Origin: Breoghania sp037026715
Lineage (GTDB): Bacteria > Pseudomonadota > Alphaproteobacteria > Rhizobiales > Stappiaceae
Assembly (NCBI RefSeq): GCF_037026715.1
Contig: NZ_JBANCG010000009.1
Location: forward strand, 149,002-213,001
Direction: 5' to 3'
DNA: 64,000 bases
The first letter of the stretch is position 1, and the number at the start of each line of letters is the position of its first letter. Positions 23,971-32,809 of the stretch are shown in pieces. The translations under genes and the position numbers were made by a program. The notes under the pieces are model-generated. The model saw only the letters and a list, made by a program, of their open reading frames with translations, had not been told where the DNA came from and did no database searches.

Positions 23971-26019
23971 ATGAGCCGCGGAAGGCACATGGCTGAAACT
24001 TGCGCAGAAGCTGCGGGCAGCGGCGAGGACGGCAAGCGGGTGGGCAACCGGTTCGTTTTCCGCCTGGCGCTGTTGTGCCTCGGCGCCGTCTTCGCGGCCG
24101 CCTCCCTGTGGTTGGTTCATGCCGGACAGGCGAAACGTGCCGCCGATGTCCGCGCGCATGCTGCAGCAAGGCTCGATCTCGGAGACACGCTGATCTCGCT
24201 GCGCGATTTTCGCGACGTCACGAGCCGGTATCTGGCAAATCCCTCCCGCGAGCCCATCGCTGCGGTGAATGCCGCGGAGCGGAGGCTGCGGGATCGGCTC
24301 AACGCGCTGGGACCGCTCGGAGGCCCCGACGGAGCGCGCGCTGCGCGAGCCGGGACGGCGCAGGATGTCATTGGCGAACTCGACCGGTTGCGCAATCAGC
24401 TCGAAACGGTGCGGCAGAGCCAGGAGGCGATCGGCGGCGATCTGGCAAGTGGTCTGCTCGGACGGCTGAAGGAGGCGGGCGATGCCGTGGCGCAGGCGTT
24501 TGCGACGGAAGTTGCCGTTCGGCGCACGCCGGCAGCGCTGAAGAAAGTGGCCGCGGCTTTCGACGAGGCGCGACGGGTCGAGACGGTTTTTCTCGTGACC
24601 GCCGGATCGGCCGACCCGTCGGGCTATCGCGGCGAACTGGATGCGCTCGTCGACAAGCTGCGCGCGGTGCGTCTTTCGGCCAAGCGGGAGGCTCGGCTTG
24701 CCGGACTTTTGTCGGGCTATCGGGATGCATTCGTTGCCTATGTGGAGGCCGTGCTCCAGCGCAGCGCCGCCACCCGGGAGGTCGAGGCAGGGCTCGGCGC
24801 GCTGGTGCAGGATCTGAGCGCGGCGCTCGAGCGGACGCGTTCGCCCTCCGGGTTCGAGGTTACAGGCGGACGGTTCGATGACCTCGCACGGCCGTCGATA
24901 TTGCTCGCCGTCGGGCTCGGCCTGTGTGCGCTCGCTGCCTTCGGCTTTGGCCGGGGCCCCGGGGCGAGAAGCGATGCGGAAGCGGGGCCCGTCCGCTCCG
25001 ATGACCTCGCGGTCGTGTCCCAGCCGGCTTCGACGCCCGAAGCAGAGGCCGGACGGACAGAGCCGGAGGCGTCGCCATCGGAGATCCGGCATGCCGATGC
25101 CCGGCGTGAGCCGGATCAGCGCGCCGAGGCGCTTGCGGAGGTTCTGAAGGCGGGTGAGGCCTGGAAGGCCCGCAACGCTCGCATTGAGGACCTGTCGCAT
25201 CACCTTGAGGAAACGGTTTCGTTCGCCATCGCCAGCCTGAAGACGGCGGCGGGCGCCATGAACGAAGCGGTGGAGGCGGTCGCGATCACCTCCAAGAACG
25301 TCCTTGGAGCGGCCGACAGGAGCGGCGCCAACCACGAGGCCATTCTTGCCGCGCTTGAGGCGGCGCGGAGCGAGCGCGACGAGCTGGCCGGCTCGCTCGC
25401 CTCCTTCGGGGCGTTGGCGGAGCGTACCGACGCTGTGACCCGCGAGGCGCGTGGCCGGTCGGGCCGCGGCGACGTGGTGATGCAAAGGCTGACCGGATCG
25501 GCGGAGCGTATCGGCAACATGCTGGAGGCGATCCGCGCCGTGGCTGATCGTACCAACCTGCTGGCACTGAACGCGACCATCGAGGCGGCGCGCGCCGGTG
25601 CAGCCGGCAAGAGCTTTGCGGTCGTCGCGCAGGAGGTCAAGCAGCTTGCCGCTCAGACCGCACAGGCAACGCAGGACATCGAGGCCGAGATCGAAGCCAT
25701 CCGGGCCGCGACCGACGACGCGGTTGCCGCCTTCTCCCAGGTTGCCGGCGTGATCGACACCGTTGACGGGGTCGCTTCCGGCGTTCGCGAGACGCTGCAG
25801 CGGCAGGAGGACCGGATCGCGGCGCTGACGGTCCGCCTCGACGAGGCGTCGGGTCTTGGCAGCGACGGAGACAAGGCGGCGGCGATCATCCGTAAGGCGC
25901 GGGGGCAGGCGGCGGAGACCGGTGCAGCCGTCGACAGGCTCGCCGCGATCATGCTGGAGGAAGCCTCCCGCGTCGAAGACGAGATGAAGGACTTCCTCAC
26001 CGAGCTGCGCGCGCTGTAA
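23971..26019 (+). CDS. chemoreceptor-like protein lacking HAMP
   Basis: Membrane protein of 682 residues. Helix 1 is near residues 25-45 (FRLALLCLGAVFAAASLWLV), a long periplasmic helical region follows, and helix 2 is SILLAVGLGLCALAAFGFG near residue 315. In place of HAMP there is an acidic, Pro/Ala/Glu-rich linker of about 70 residues. The cytoplasmic coiled coil keeps the receptor tip, DRTNLLALNATIEAARAGAAGKSFAVVAQEVKQLA, so coupling to CheA/CheW should be possible. The start could also be 23989 or an ATG at 23950. The tip's second residue is Arg where the neighbour has Gln. The sensed signal is unknown. Confidence 0.85.
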   Translation: MSRGRHMAETCAEAAGSGEDGKRVGNRFVFRLALLCLGAVFAAASLWLVHAGQAKRAADVRAHAAARLDLGDTLISLRDFRDVTSRYLANPSREPIAAVNAAERRLRDRLNALGPLGGPDGARAARAGTAQDVIGELDRLRNQLETVRQSQEAIGGDLASGLLGRLKEAGDAVAQAFATEVAVRRTPAALKKVAAAFDEARRVETVFLVTAGSADPSGYRGELDALVDKLRAVRLSAKREARLAGLLSGYRDAFVAYVEAVLQRSAATREVEAGLGALVQDLSAALERTRSPSGFEVTGGRFDDLARPSILLAVGLGLCALAAFGFGRGPGARSDAEAGPVRSDDLAVVSQPASTPEAEAGRTEPEASPSEIRHADARREPDQRAEALAEVLKAGEAWKARNARIEDLSHHLEETVSFAIASLKTAAGAMNEAVEAVAITSKNVLGAADRSGANHEAILAALEAARSERDELAGSLASFGALAERTDAVTREARGRSGRGDVVMQRLTGSAERIGNMLEAIRAVADRTNLLALNATIEAARAGAAGKSFAVVAQEVKQLAAQTAQATQDIEAEIEAIRAATDDAVAAFSQVAGVIDTVDGVASGVRETLQRQEDRIAALTVRLDEASGLGSDGDKAAAIIRKARGQAAETGAAVDRLAAIMLEEASRVEDEMKDFLTELRAL

Positions 26020-26156
26020 TCCGCTGTTTCCCGGGTGCATGACCGATACGGCGCTGCCCAAGCCTGTCGCAAGCCCTGTCGCGATATCGCGCCGGTGTGT
26101 GTTAGAACCGTTCCGACAAGACGACAGGGCGAAACGCGGGAGCCGGACGGAGAACG

Positions 26157-27341
26157 ATGAGCGAGACTTGCGTGATCGTGGGGGCAGGGCAGGCGGGCGC
26201 GCAGGCCGCGCACAGCCTGCGCCAGGGCGGATATGAAGGCGATGTCGTCATGCTTGGCGATGAGGCCCATCCGCCCTATCAGCGCCCGCCGCTTTCCAAG
26301 AAGTATCTCTCCGGCGAATTCGAGGCCGAGCGGCTATGGCTGCGGCCGACGGAATTCTACGAGGCAAACGGCATCGATCTGAAGACGGGGGCCCGTGTTT
26401 CCGCGATCGATCGTGAGGGCGGCTGTGTCGTGTGCTCTGACGGGCGCGAGATCGGCTACGACACGCTGCTGCTGGCCACGGGAACGCGGCCCCGCGCGTT
26501 GCCGCTGCCAGGCTTCGACCTGCCGGGCGTGCTTCCGTTGAGGACCCTCGCCGATGTCGATGCGCTGCGCGCGCTGATGGCGGTGCCGCGCCGGATCGTC
26601 ATTGTCGGCGGCGGCTATATCGGGCTGGAGGTGGCGGCTGTCGCGCGCGGGCTTGGCCACGAGGTGATGGTGCTGGAGAGCCAGGGCCGCGTGCTCAATC
26701 GGGTCGTCGCGCCGGAACTCTCGGACTTCTATGCGCAGCTTCACCTCTCGCGCGGCGTCGTGCTGCGCTTTGGCGTCTCGGCTGCGGCCGTGGAGGGCGA
26801 CGGACAGGTGGAAGCGGTGCGGCTCACCTCGGGCGAGCGGATCGATTGCGACCTGGTTCTCGTCGCCGTCGGCGCGGTGCCGAACACCGAGCTCGCCGAG
26901 GCCGCCGGGCTCGCCGTTGACGACGGCATTTCGGTCGATGCCTCGTGCCGCACGTCCGATCCGGCGATCTTTGCGGCCGGCGACTGCACGCGCTTTCCAT
27001 CCGCCCGCTACGGCCGCACCATACGGCTTGAAAGCGTGCAGAACGCCATCGATCAGGCCAAGGCCGCGGCCAGCGCCATTCTCGGGCACGAGCGGACCTA
27101 CGATCCGGTGCCGTGGTTCTGGTCAGACCAGTACGAGGTCAAGCTGCAGATCGCCGGGCTTTCGCAGATGCACGAGGAAACGAAGCGCGTCGGCGATCCG
27201 GCGGGCGGGTCGTTCTACATCGCCTATCTGCGTGGCGAGCGACTGCTGGCGGTCGATTCGGTCAACCACCCGCGCTCGCACATGATGGCACGCAGATCCA
27301 TGGGCGAGGTCTGGCGCGAGGATCTTCTGCCGGCCGGCTGA
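26157..27341 (+). CDS. FAD-dependent ferredoxin reductase-like oxidoreductase
   Basis: Soluble NAD(P)H/FAD enzyme of 394 residues, of the rhodocoxin/putidaredoxin reductase group that feeds electrons to ferredoxins of cytochrome P450 or dioxygenase systems. The FAD-binding motif is CVIVGAGQAGAQAAHSLR, then PYQRPPLSKKYL, the central NAD-binding VIVGGGYIGLEVAAVARGLGH, and the C-terminal AIFAAGDCTRFPS with PWFWSDQYEVKLQIAGL. A GGAG site precedes the ATG. No ferredoxin or P450 gene is next to it, so its partner is unknown. Confidence 0.88.
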   Translation: MSETCVIVGAGQAGAQAAHSLRQGGYEGDVVMLGDEAHPPYQRPPLSKKYLSGEFEAERLWLRPTEFYEANGIDLKTGARVSAIDREGGCVVCSDGREIGYDTLLLATGTRPRALPLPGFDLPGVLPLRTLADVDALRALMAVPRRIVIVGGGYIGLEVAAVARGLGHEVMVLESQGRVLNRVVAPELSDFYAQLHLSRGVVLRFGVSAAAVEGDGQVEAVRLTSGERIDCDLVLVAVGAVPNTELAEAAGLAVDDGISVDASCRTSDPAIFAAGDCTRFPSARYGRTIRLESVQNAIDQAKAAASAILGHERTYDPVPWFWSDQYEVKLQIAGLSQMHEETKRVGDPAGGSFYIAYLRGERLLAVDSVNHPRSHMMARRSMGEVWREDLLPAG

Positions 27342-27375
27342 GAACGAGCGCGGAAACCACGATGGTCGCGGAGGG

Positions 27376-28161
27376 CTACCGCTCGCCGGCGCGAACGTTT
27401 TCCAGGATCAGCCGGGTGCACTCGCGCGGAATTTCCATCTGCAGCATGTGACCGGTCCGCTCGAACACGTGGACCGCCACAGGCCCCGGCATGCGATGGG
27501 CCTGGCGGGTCGGCAGAACGCGGTCCTGCGTGCCCCAGATCACCTTCACCGGGCAGGCGAGCTCGCCCAGCTTGTCTCGCGGCAGGGTCTTCTGACGCTC
27601 GCCGTCGATGATCGCATCGACAATCGTCTCCAGCGCCTCGATGGCGCCGGGTGCCTTCCGCGCTTCCGCGATATGGGCGGCAAGCTTGCGCGGCACCGGG
27701 TTCTCCCAGCCGAAGAACTGTTCCAGCAGCAGCTGGATCTGTTCCTCTTCGCGGGCGCTGGCGTAGCGGCGCAGCAGGCGGTGGTTGATTTCCTCGCCGA
27801 AGCCGCCGGGTGCCAGAAGGGTCAGGCTGGCGATGCGTTCGGGCGCGCGCAGGGCGATCAGCGTCGCGATGGCCCCGCCCATCGAATGGCCGACCAGATG
27901 GATCCGCTCAAGGCCCAGTCCGTCGAGTGTCCGGGTCGCCGCCTTTGCCGAAAGGCCGGCATGGCCGATCTCGGGCCAGCCGATCGCCTGGCCGTGACCG
28001 GGAAGGTCCATGGCGAGAGAGCGCACATGGCGGGCGAGTGCGGTCTGGATGTTGGCCCAGCTCATCGCATCCCCGCCGAACCCGTGCAGCAGGACGACGG
28101 GCGCGCCCGTTTTCTCGGCACCGAACTCCTCAACGGGCAGCAGGCGGGTCTGGTCGGTCAT
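27376..28161 (-). CDS. alpha/beta hydrolase
   Basis: Cytoplasmic serine hydrolase of 261 residues. The oxyanion motif is LLHGFGGDAMSW, the nucleophile elbow GHSMGGAIATLIA holds the catalytic Ser, the Asp is in WGTQDRVLP and the His in ERTGHMLQMEIP. The layout resembles the acetoin-dehydrogenase E2-type or BioH-like hydrolases, but no lipoyl domain is present. The substrate is unknown. It converges with the FAD reductase. Confidence 0.85.
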   Translation of the reverse strand: MTDQTRLLPVEEFGAEKTGAPVVLLHGFGGDAMSWANIQTALARHVRSLAMDLPGHGQAIGWPEIGHAGLSAKAATRTLDGLGLERIHLVGHSMGGAIATLIALRAPERIASLTLLAPGGFGEEINHRLLRRYASAREEEQIQLLLEQFFGWENPVPRKLAAHIAEARKAPGAIEALETIVDAIIDGERQKTLPRDKLGELACPVKVIWGTQDRVLPTRQAHRMPGPVAVHVFERTGHMLQMEIPRECTRLILENVRAGER

Positions 28162-28491
28162 CGATGTCTCCGGTTGGTTTCTCGGCGGGATGGCGGTTGA
28201 ACGGATGATTGGCGGGTCGAGCGCGCATCAAAGCCCGAAATGTGACAGGCGGCAACGGCCGTGCCGTGGCCGATGCGGATCGATGCCGAATACACGAGAA
28301 ATAGCGGGAAACTGTGTGTCCGCGATCACATACAATCGGAGCATTGCCAATTATGGTCAGCGTCAGGAGCGATTCGCGGCATTGGTGCGTGCGAGCCGGC
28401 GGTCGTCCCTGTCTTTTCGCTCCTGATGGAGCAGCCGGCAGATGCCGGCATGAGCCTTTATCCCGACGTTCGACCGACCGGAGTTGTCTGA
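28162..28491. other. divergent intergenic region before L,D-transpeptidase
   Basis: No gene is supported. A short hairpin GCCGGC-AGAT-GCCGGC lies just upstream of the L,D-transpeptidase start. I see no strong promoter hexamers. Confidence 0.4.
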
Positions 28492-29097
28492 ATGCGACGT
28501 TTGACGTTTCTGTTCGCCGCCGTGGCTGCGATCTCGCTGTCCTTTCTGATGCCCGTCCAAGCCCAGGAGCGGGTCTTCGATCCCGTCTCCCGGTCATGGA
28601 TCAAGGTGCAGCTCACCCGTGACATGGCGGCGGCGATCGCCAAGCGCAAGTACAAGCGCCGCGAGGTTCGCTACACGGGGAGCGAGGAGCCCGGCACGAT
28701 CATCATCGATACCGGGGAGCGCACGCTGACCTACGTGCTGCCCAAGGGCCGCGCGATGCTCTACGGCATCGGTGTGGGGCGTGAGGGCTTCACCTGGCAG
28801 GGGCGCGAGAAGATCACCCGCAAGGCCAAGTGGCCGGGCTGGACGCCGCCGGCGGAGATGCGCGTGCGCGAGGCGAAGGCCGGCCGCAAGATCCCGGCCT
28901 ACATGCCGGGCGGTGAGGACAATCCGCTTGGCGCGCGCGCGCTCTATCTCGGCCACACGCTCTATCGCATCCACGGCACGAACGAGGACTGGAGCATCGG
29001 CTACCAGGTGTCCTCCGGCTGCATCCGCATGTTCAACGAGGATGTGATCGACCTTTACGATAGGGTTGCGGTCGGCGCGCCGGTCGTCGTGCGCTGA
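28492..29097 (+). CDS. periplasmic L,D-transpeptidase (ErfK/YbiS/YcfS/YnhG family)
   Basis: Exported enzyme of 201 residues that crosslinks peptidoglycan stem peptides (3-3 links) or attaches proteins to them. The signal peptide ends LMPVQAQ. The YkuD catalytic domain covers about residues 65-200, starting IIIDTGERTLTYVLPKG and holding HGTNEDWSIGYQVSSGCIRM, where His, Ser and the nucleophile Cys of the SSGCIRM motif are intact. The enzyme has no LysM domain, so the fold is the short form common in Rhizobiales. The start follows CCGGAG. It is convergent with the cyclase gene. Confidence 0.93.
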   Translation: MRRLTFLFAAVAAISLSFLMPVQAQERVFDPVSRSWIKVQLTRDMAAAIAKRKYKRREVRYTGSEEPGTIIIDTGERTLTYVLPKGRAMLYGIGVGREGFTWQGREKITRKAKWPGWTPPAEMRVREAKAGRKIPAYMPGGEDNPLGARALYLGHTLYRIHGTNEDWSIGYQVSSGCIRMFNEDVIDLYDRVAVGAPVVVR

Positions 29098-29120
29098 TAT
29101 CGAAGGGTTTCGCGCTGCGG

Positions 29121-30350
29121 TCAGGCGACCGCGGCGCGGGCCATCTCGTCGTCGCGCCAGCGATAGAGCTCCACCGGGTGCTCCATGCCCTTCAGCCGGT
29201 GGGGACCAATGCTTTCCCAGCTGTCGCTGCAGGATCGGGCGACGGCATCGGTTGCAAGTGCGCTCTCGTGCAGCTCCTTCGTCAGTTTCTCGATGCGCGC
29301 GGCTGTGTTGACAGCCGGACCGACGACCGAGAACGACAGGCGTGACGGCACGCCGATGTTCCCGAACATCACCTCGCCGAGCGACGCCGACAGTCCGAAC
29401 TGAATCTCGTGCTGGTGGTTCTTGCGACGTCGCGCGTTGACTGCGATGCGACGGGAGAGGGCGCAGCTGACGGCTTCGCTGGCGGCGCGGATCGCGACGG
29501 CGCTGTCCTCGTTCTCGGCCAGCGGGAAAATCGCCAGAACCGCATCTCCGATGAAATCCAGAACCTCGCCGCCCGCATCGATGGCGCTGCCTGCGGTGCA
29601 GTCGAAATAGTCGTTGAGCAGGGCGAGATATTCGTCGCCGGACAGCGCTTCGGCGAGCGTCGAGGATTCGCGCAGGTCCGAATAGAGGATCACCGCGCGG
29701 GTGGTCGCCCCGTCGCCTCGGCGGATGTTGCCGGCGAGCACTTCGCGCCCGGCATGCCGGCCGAGATAGGTCTCGGTGATGTTGGTGGCGATATTGGCCT
29801 GAATGGCTGTTCGGCAGGCGACGGCGAAGCCGCGCTGGATGCGCCGCAGCGCGAGGATGTCCGAATCGGTGAAGCCGCCGGCGCGGTCCGAGGCCCAGCT
29901 GATGATGATGCCCGAGTTCTTGCCGTTGGAAAGCGAGGTGGCGGTATCGAACCGGGTGATCATGGCCAGGTAGTCGGTATAGCCCGCGGCGGCCATGTCC
30001 TGGAGCAGGGGGAAGTCGACGACGGCGGTCGGGCCGGCCAGCCGGCGGCGCAACACGTCCGAACCGGACTCAACGAGATGCTTGAACGGGCTGTGGTTCC
30101 ACTCGTCCGTCCGCTGCTCGCGATGGGCGAACTGTTCGAGAACGACGTTCTGCCCCTTCTTCCAGATCGCCGCCTCCACCTCGATGAGCGGATGGAGCGT
30201 CGGCCAGGAGAGCATGGAACGGGCCACCGGCACGCCAATGGAGAACAGGGCCTCGCAGACCTCGCGGTACATCTGAACGATGTTCGGGGAAGAAAGGGCC
30301 TGATCCACGAGCCAATCTTCCAGCGATGTGATCAGGGCGTCGTGGGACAT
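29121..30350 (-). CDS. class III adenylate/guanylate cyclase
   Basis: Cytoplasmic nucleotide cyclase of 409 residues. The C-terminal catalytic domain (about 205-390) has both metal Asp residues: VILYSDLRESSTLAE and GEVLDFIGDAVLAIFP. Transition-state Asn and Arg are present in VVGPAVNTAARIEKLT. The N-terminal 200 residues have no membrane segment and no domain I can name; they include FFISIGVPVARSML-like motifs (CEALFSIGVPVARSM) typical of rhizobial soluble cyclases. Product (cAMP or cGMP) cannot be told. No partner gene is adjacent. Confidence 0.87.
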   Translation of the reverse strand: MSHDALITSLEDWLVDQALSSPNIVQMYREVCEALFSIGVPVARSMLSWPTLHPLIEVEAAIWKKGQNVVLEQFAHREQRTDEWNHSPFKHLVESGSDVLRRRLAGPTAVVDFPLLQDMAAAGYTDYLAMITRFDTATSLSNGKNSGIIISWASDRAGGFTDSDILALRRIQRGFAVACRTAIQANIATNITETYLGRHAGREVLAGNIRRGDGATTRAVILYSDLRESSTLAEALSGDEYLALLNDYFDCTAGSAIDAGGEVLDFIGDAVLAIFPLAENEDSAVAIRAASEAVSCALSRRIAVNARRRKNHQHEIQFGLSASLGEVMFGNIGVPSRLSFSVVGPAVNTAARIEKLTKELHESALATDAVARSCSDSWESIGPHRLKGMEHPVELYRWRDDEMARAAVA

Positions 30351-30479
30351 GCGATCGATCCGGTCGGGTCTCGGGCAACGAGGTGTGACGGGTGCCCGGC
30401 TGAAAGGGTGGTGGACGCGGGGCGTATGCTGAGCGGGCGCACATTAGATCGGTCCGCCGGCCGTTGGAGACAAGAGTAC

Positions 30480-30944
30480 TTACACGCAGTCGTGATCGCT
30501 CTGCCCGGGGGGCGCGATCCGCGTGTCCGCAAAGGCCCAGAGCCTGGAGCCCAGAAAGGTTACCGCAGGGACCAGCACGATGGCCAGCAGGATGCCGAGA
30601 GATTGCGGCCAGTTGGTGAAGGCGAGCCAGCCTGCAAGCGCTCCGGAATTGGCGGCAAAGCCGAGCAGGGCGATGAGGAAAAAACGCGGCAGGCGCGCCT
30701 TCCAGCGCGCTTGCGCCTTGTCCTCTTGCGGAAAGCTCCAGAAATGGTGGCCGGCGAAGGAGACCAGAAACGCGGTCAGAAAAGCGATTGCGTTGGCGAT
30801 GAGCGGCGGCAGGATGCCGGGCGTCGCAAGCGCGAGGGCAACGCCGGCATGAACGCCGGTCGCCGTCAGCCCAACAATGCCGAAACGCGATGCGGCGAGG
30901 ATCTCGCCCACCGCGCGGCTGATCCAGAACGGGCGCTCAGTCAT
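30480..30944 (-). CDS. GtrA-family membrane protein
   Basis: Inner-membrane protein of 154 residues with four hydrophobic helices (FGIVGLTATGVHAGVALAL, ANAIAFLTAFLVSFAGHHFWSF, a helix near 90-110, and LAIVLVPAVTFLGSRLWAF). The combination of SFxGHHxWxF and the last helix is GtrA. GtrA proteins flip polyprenyl-phosphate sugars made by GtrB-type enzymes across the membrane. Its start overlaps the end of the glycosyltransferase gene by eight bases, so the two form an operon. Confidence 0.87.
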   Translation of the reverse strand: MTERPFWISRAVGEILAASRFGIVGLTATGVHAGVALALATPGILPPLIANAIAFLTAFLVSFAGHHFWSFPQEDKAQARWKARLPRFFLIALLGFAANSGALAGWLAFTNWPQSLGILLAIVLVPAVTFLGSRLWAFADTRIAPPGQSDHDCV

Positions 30945-31968
30945 TGTCGTCGTGCCGGTTCGCGAGGGGAGCCTCCGGATCCGTCGCCGGACCCGCGATC
31001 ACGTCACGCACCAGATAGATCGGCCGCTGCTTGGTCTCGTTGAAGAGACGGGCGACGTATTCGCCGACGATGCCGATTGAGAGAAGCTGGATGCCGGAGA
31101 AGAACAGGATGGCCGTCATGATGGAGGCGTAGCCCGGCATGTCGATGCCGAAGACCATCGTGCGCAACACCAGAAAGAGCGCATAGGCGAAGGCGAGCGC
31201 GGCCACCCCGGCCCCGCAATAGGTCCACACCCGCAAGGGAACGGTGGAGAAACCGGTCAGGCCGTCGAGCGCGAAGTTCCACAGCTTCCAGTAGTTCCAC
31301 TTGGTCGTGCCGGCCGCGCGCGCGGGCCGCTCGTAGGGCAGAGCCATGGCGGAAAAGCCGACCCAGGCAAACAGGCCCTTCATGAAGCGGTTGCGCTCCG
31401 GCAGCTCCTTCAGCGCCTCGATGACGGCCCGGTCGATGAGCCGGAAATCGCCGGCATTGTGCGGCAGGTCGATGTTGGAGAGCCTGTTGAAGAGGCGATA
31501 GAAGGCGGAAGCCGAACCGCGCTTGACGGCGGTGTCGCTGGTTCTGTCGACGCGCAGGCCGTAGACAACGTCATAGCCGGCGCGCCAGCCCTCCAGCATC
31601 TGCGGCACCAGTTCGGGTGGGTCCTGGAGGTCGGCATCGAGCACGACGGCGACGTCTCCGCGGGCGTGCTCGATCCCGGCCGTCAGCGCCGCTTCCTTGC
31701 CGAAATTGCGCGACAGGCCGACGAGGCGCCCGGGCAGGCCCGCTTCCAGGCGGGCGCTCAGGATCGCCGCCGTGGCATCACGGCTGCCGTCATCGACGAA
31801 GACGAATTCGTGCACGATGCCGGCTTGGCGCATGATGCCGGTGACGGCGGCGAGGAACTGGTCGATCACCTCTTCCTCGTTGAAGACGGGCACAATCAGG
31901 CTGACCAGCGGGCTCGCCGGACGTGCGGCCCTTCGGCGCGCGATATAGGGCTGGATGGGATCCGACAT
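30937..31968 (-). CDS. GtrB/DPM-like family 2 glycosyltransferase
   Basis: Membrane-bound glycosyltransferase of 343 residues that should make an undecaprenyl-phosphate sugar for surface glycan decoration. The GT-2 catalytic domain spans about 20-235 with VSLIVPVFNEEEVIDQFL, FVDDGSRDATA, VVLDADLQDPPEL (the metal-binding Asp) and GDFRLIDR. Two C-terminal helices follow (WTYCGAGVAALAFAYALFLVL and ILFFSGIQLLSIGIVGEYVARLF). It is the upstream partner of gtrA. The sugar is unknown. Confidence 0.9.
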   Translation of the reverse strand: MSDPIQPYIARRRAARPASPLVSLIVPVFNEEEVIDQFLAAVTGIMRQAGIVHEFVFVDDGSRDATAAILSARLEAGLPGRLVGLSRNFGKEAALTAGIEHARGDVAVVLDADLQDPPELVPQMLEGWRAGYDVVYGLRVDRTSDTAVKRGSASAFYRLFNRLSNIDLPHNAGDFRLIDRAVIEALKELPERNRFMKGLFAWVGFSAMALPYERPARAAGTTKWNYWKLWNFALDGLTGFSTVPLRVWTYCGAGVAALAFAYALFLVLRTMVFGIDMPGYASIMTAILFFSGIQLLSIGIVGEYVARLFNETKQRPIYLVRDVIAGPATDPEAPLANRHDDND

Positions 31969-32136
31969 GGCTCGACCTGATTTCGTCCCGGTTATGGCTT
32001 GCGTCCGCGCGCTCGCGCGGCCCCGGCGCCAGCATCGCCCGTTGCTTAGACCGGATTGCCGCGCTTGTCACATGGCTTGGCCGCCCTATGGTTCAAGGCC
32101 CAGCGGCGGGCGGCTCAAATCAGGCAGACGAACGGC

Positions 32137-32796
32137 ATGATACTTCTCGACGACAAGGCGATCATTCCGATCGGATGCAGCTGCATCAACCAGTTCCAGA
32201 TCGAGTTCAGCTTCGGCAAGGAACGCTGTCGCGGCTCCCTGTTCCAGTGGACCATTGCCACGCCGCGCAGCACTGTTGAAGTCCTCGAACACGCAAAGGC
32301 GGGCACGCTTGGTGCCCTGTTCGGCGACAGGAGCCAGTTCGAACTGGACGGCACGCACCTGCGCAACCGAAACTTCGACGGTTTCTATCACTGGCACGAG
32401 GATGCGGGAGGGCTCTTGGGGCCACAGGATGCTCCGTTCTCGCGCTTTGCGGAAAAGATGGCGCATCTGAGCGAGGGTACCTTCACCGTGGAAGGCCCGG
32501 TCTGGCTCCTGTGGTCGAACATCCAGCCGAACCTTCGCCAGGAGGTGGAGGACAATACCCGGCTCGGCTGGGACGACTTCCGATTGACGCGGGCCCGTCG
32601 CGACGCCATTCGCACGGCCGCACGCAATGTGTTCGACGATCCGCGTTTTGTCTTCGTCGGTCGCTCTCAGGATGTGGATGAGGAGTTATGGCACGACGAA
32701 GACGTGATGCTGATGGAGCTGCCGCGTTCGGACAAGTTCCGAGGCGCGAAAGGGCTATACGCCGACGTCTTCGCGCGGATAGAGGCGGCCGCGTGA
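32137..32796 (+). CDS. DUF1796-like (putative papain-like cysteine peptidase) protein
   Basis: Soluble protein of 219 residues that I place only tentatively. The start IIPIGCSCINQFQIEF and the following SLFQWTIATP resemble the DUF1796 pattern (LGssCqva ... s.PFDW), a family named putative papain-like cysteine peptidase and often found with surface-glycan genes. Two Cys are at 13 and 15 from the ATG at 32137. No signal peptide or membrane helix is seen. It lies between the gtr pair and a methyltransferase gene, convergent with the latter with 13 bases between stop codons. Confidence 0.5.
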   Translation: MILLDDKAIIPIGCSCINQFQIEFSFGKERCRGSLFQWTIATPRSTVEVLEHAKAGTLGALFGDRSQFELDGTHLRNRNFDGFYHWHEDAGGLLGPQDAPFSRFAEKMAHLSEGTFTVEGPVWLLWSNIQPNLRQEVEDNTRLGWDDFRLTRARRDAIRTAARNVFDDPRFVFVGRSQDVDEELWHDEDVMLMELPRSDKFRGAKGLYADVFARIEAAA

Positions 32797-32809
32797 AGCG
32801 GCCTTCCGC

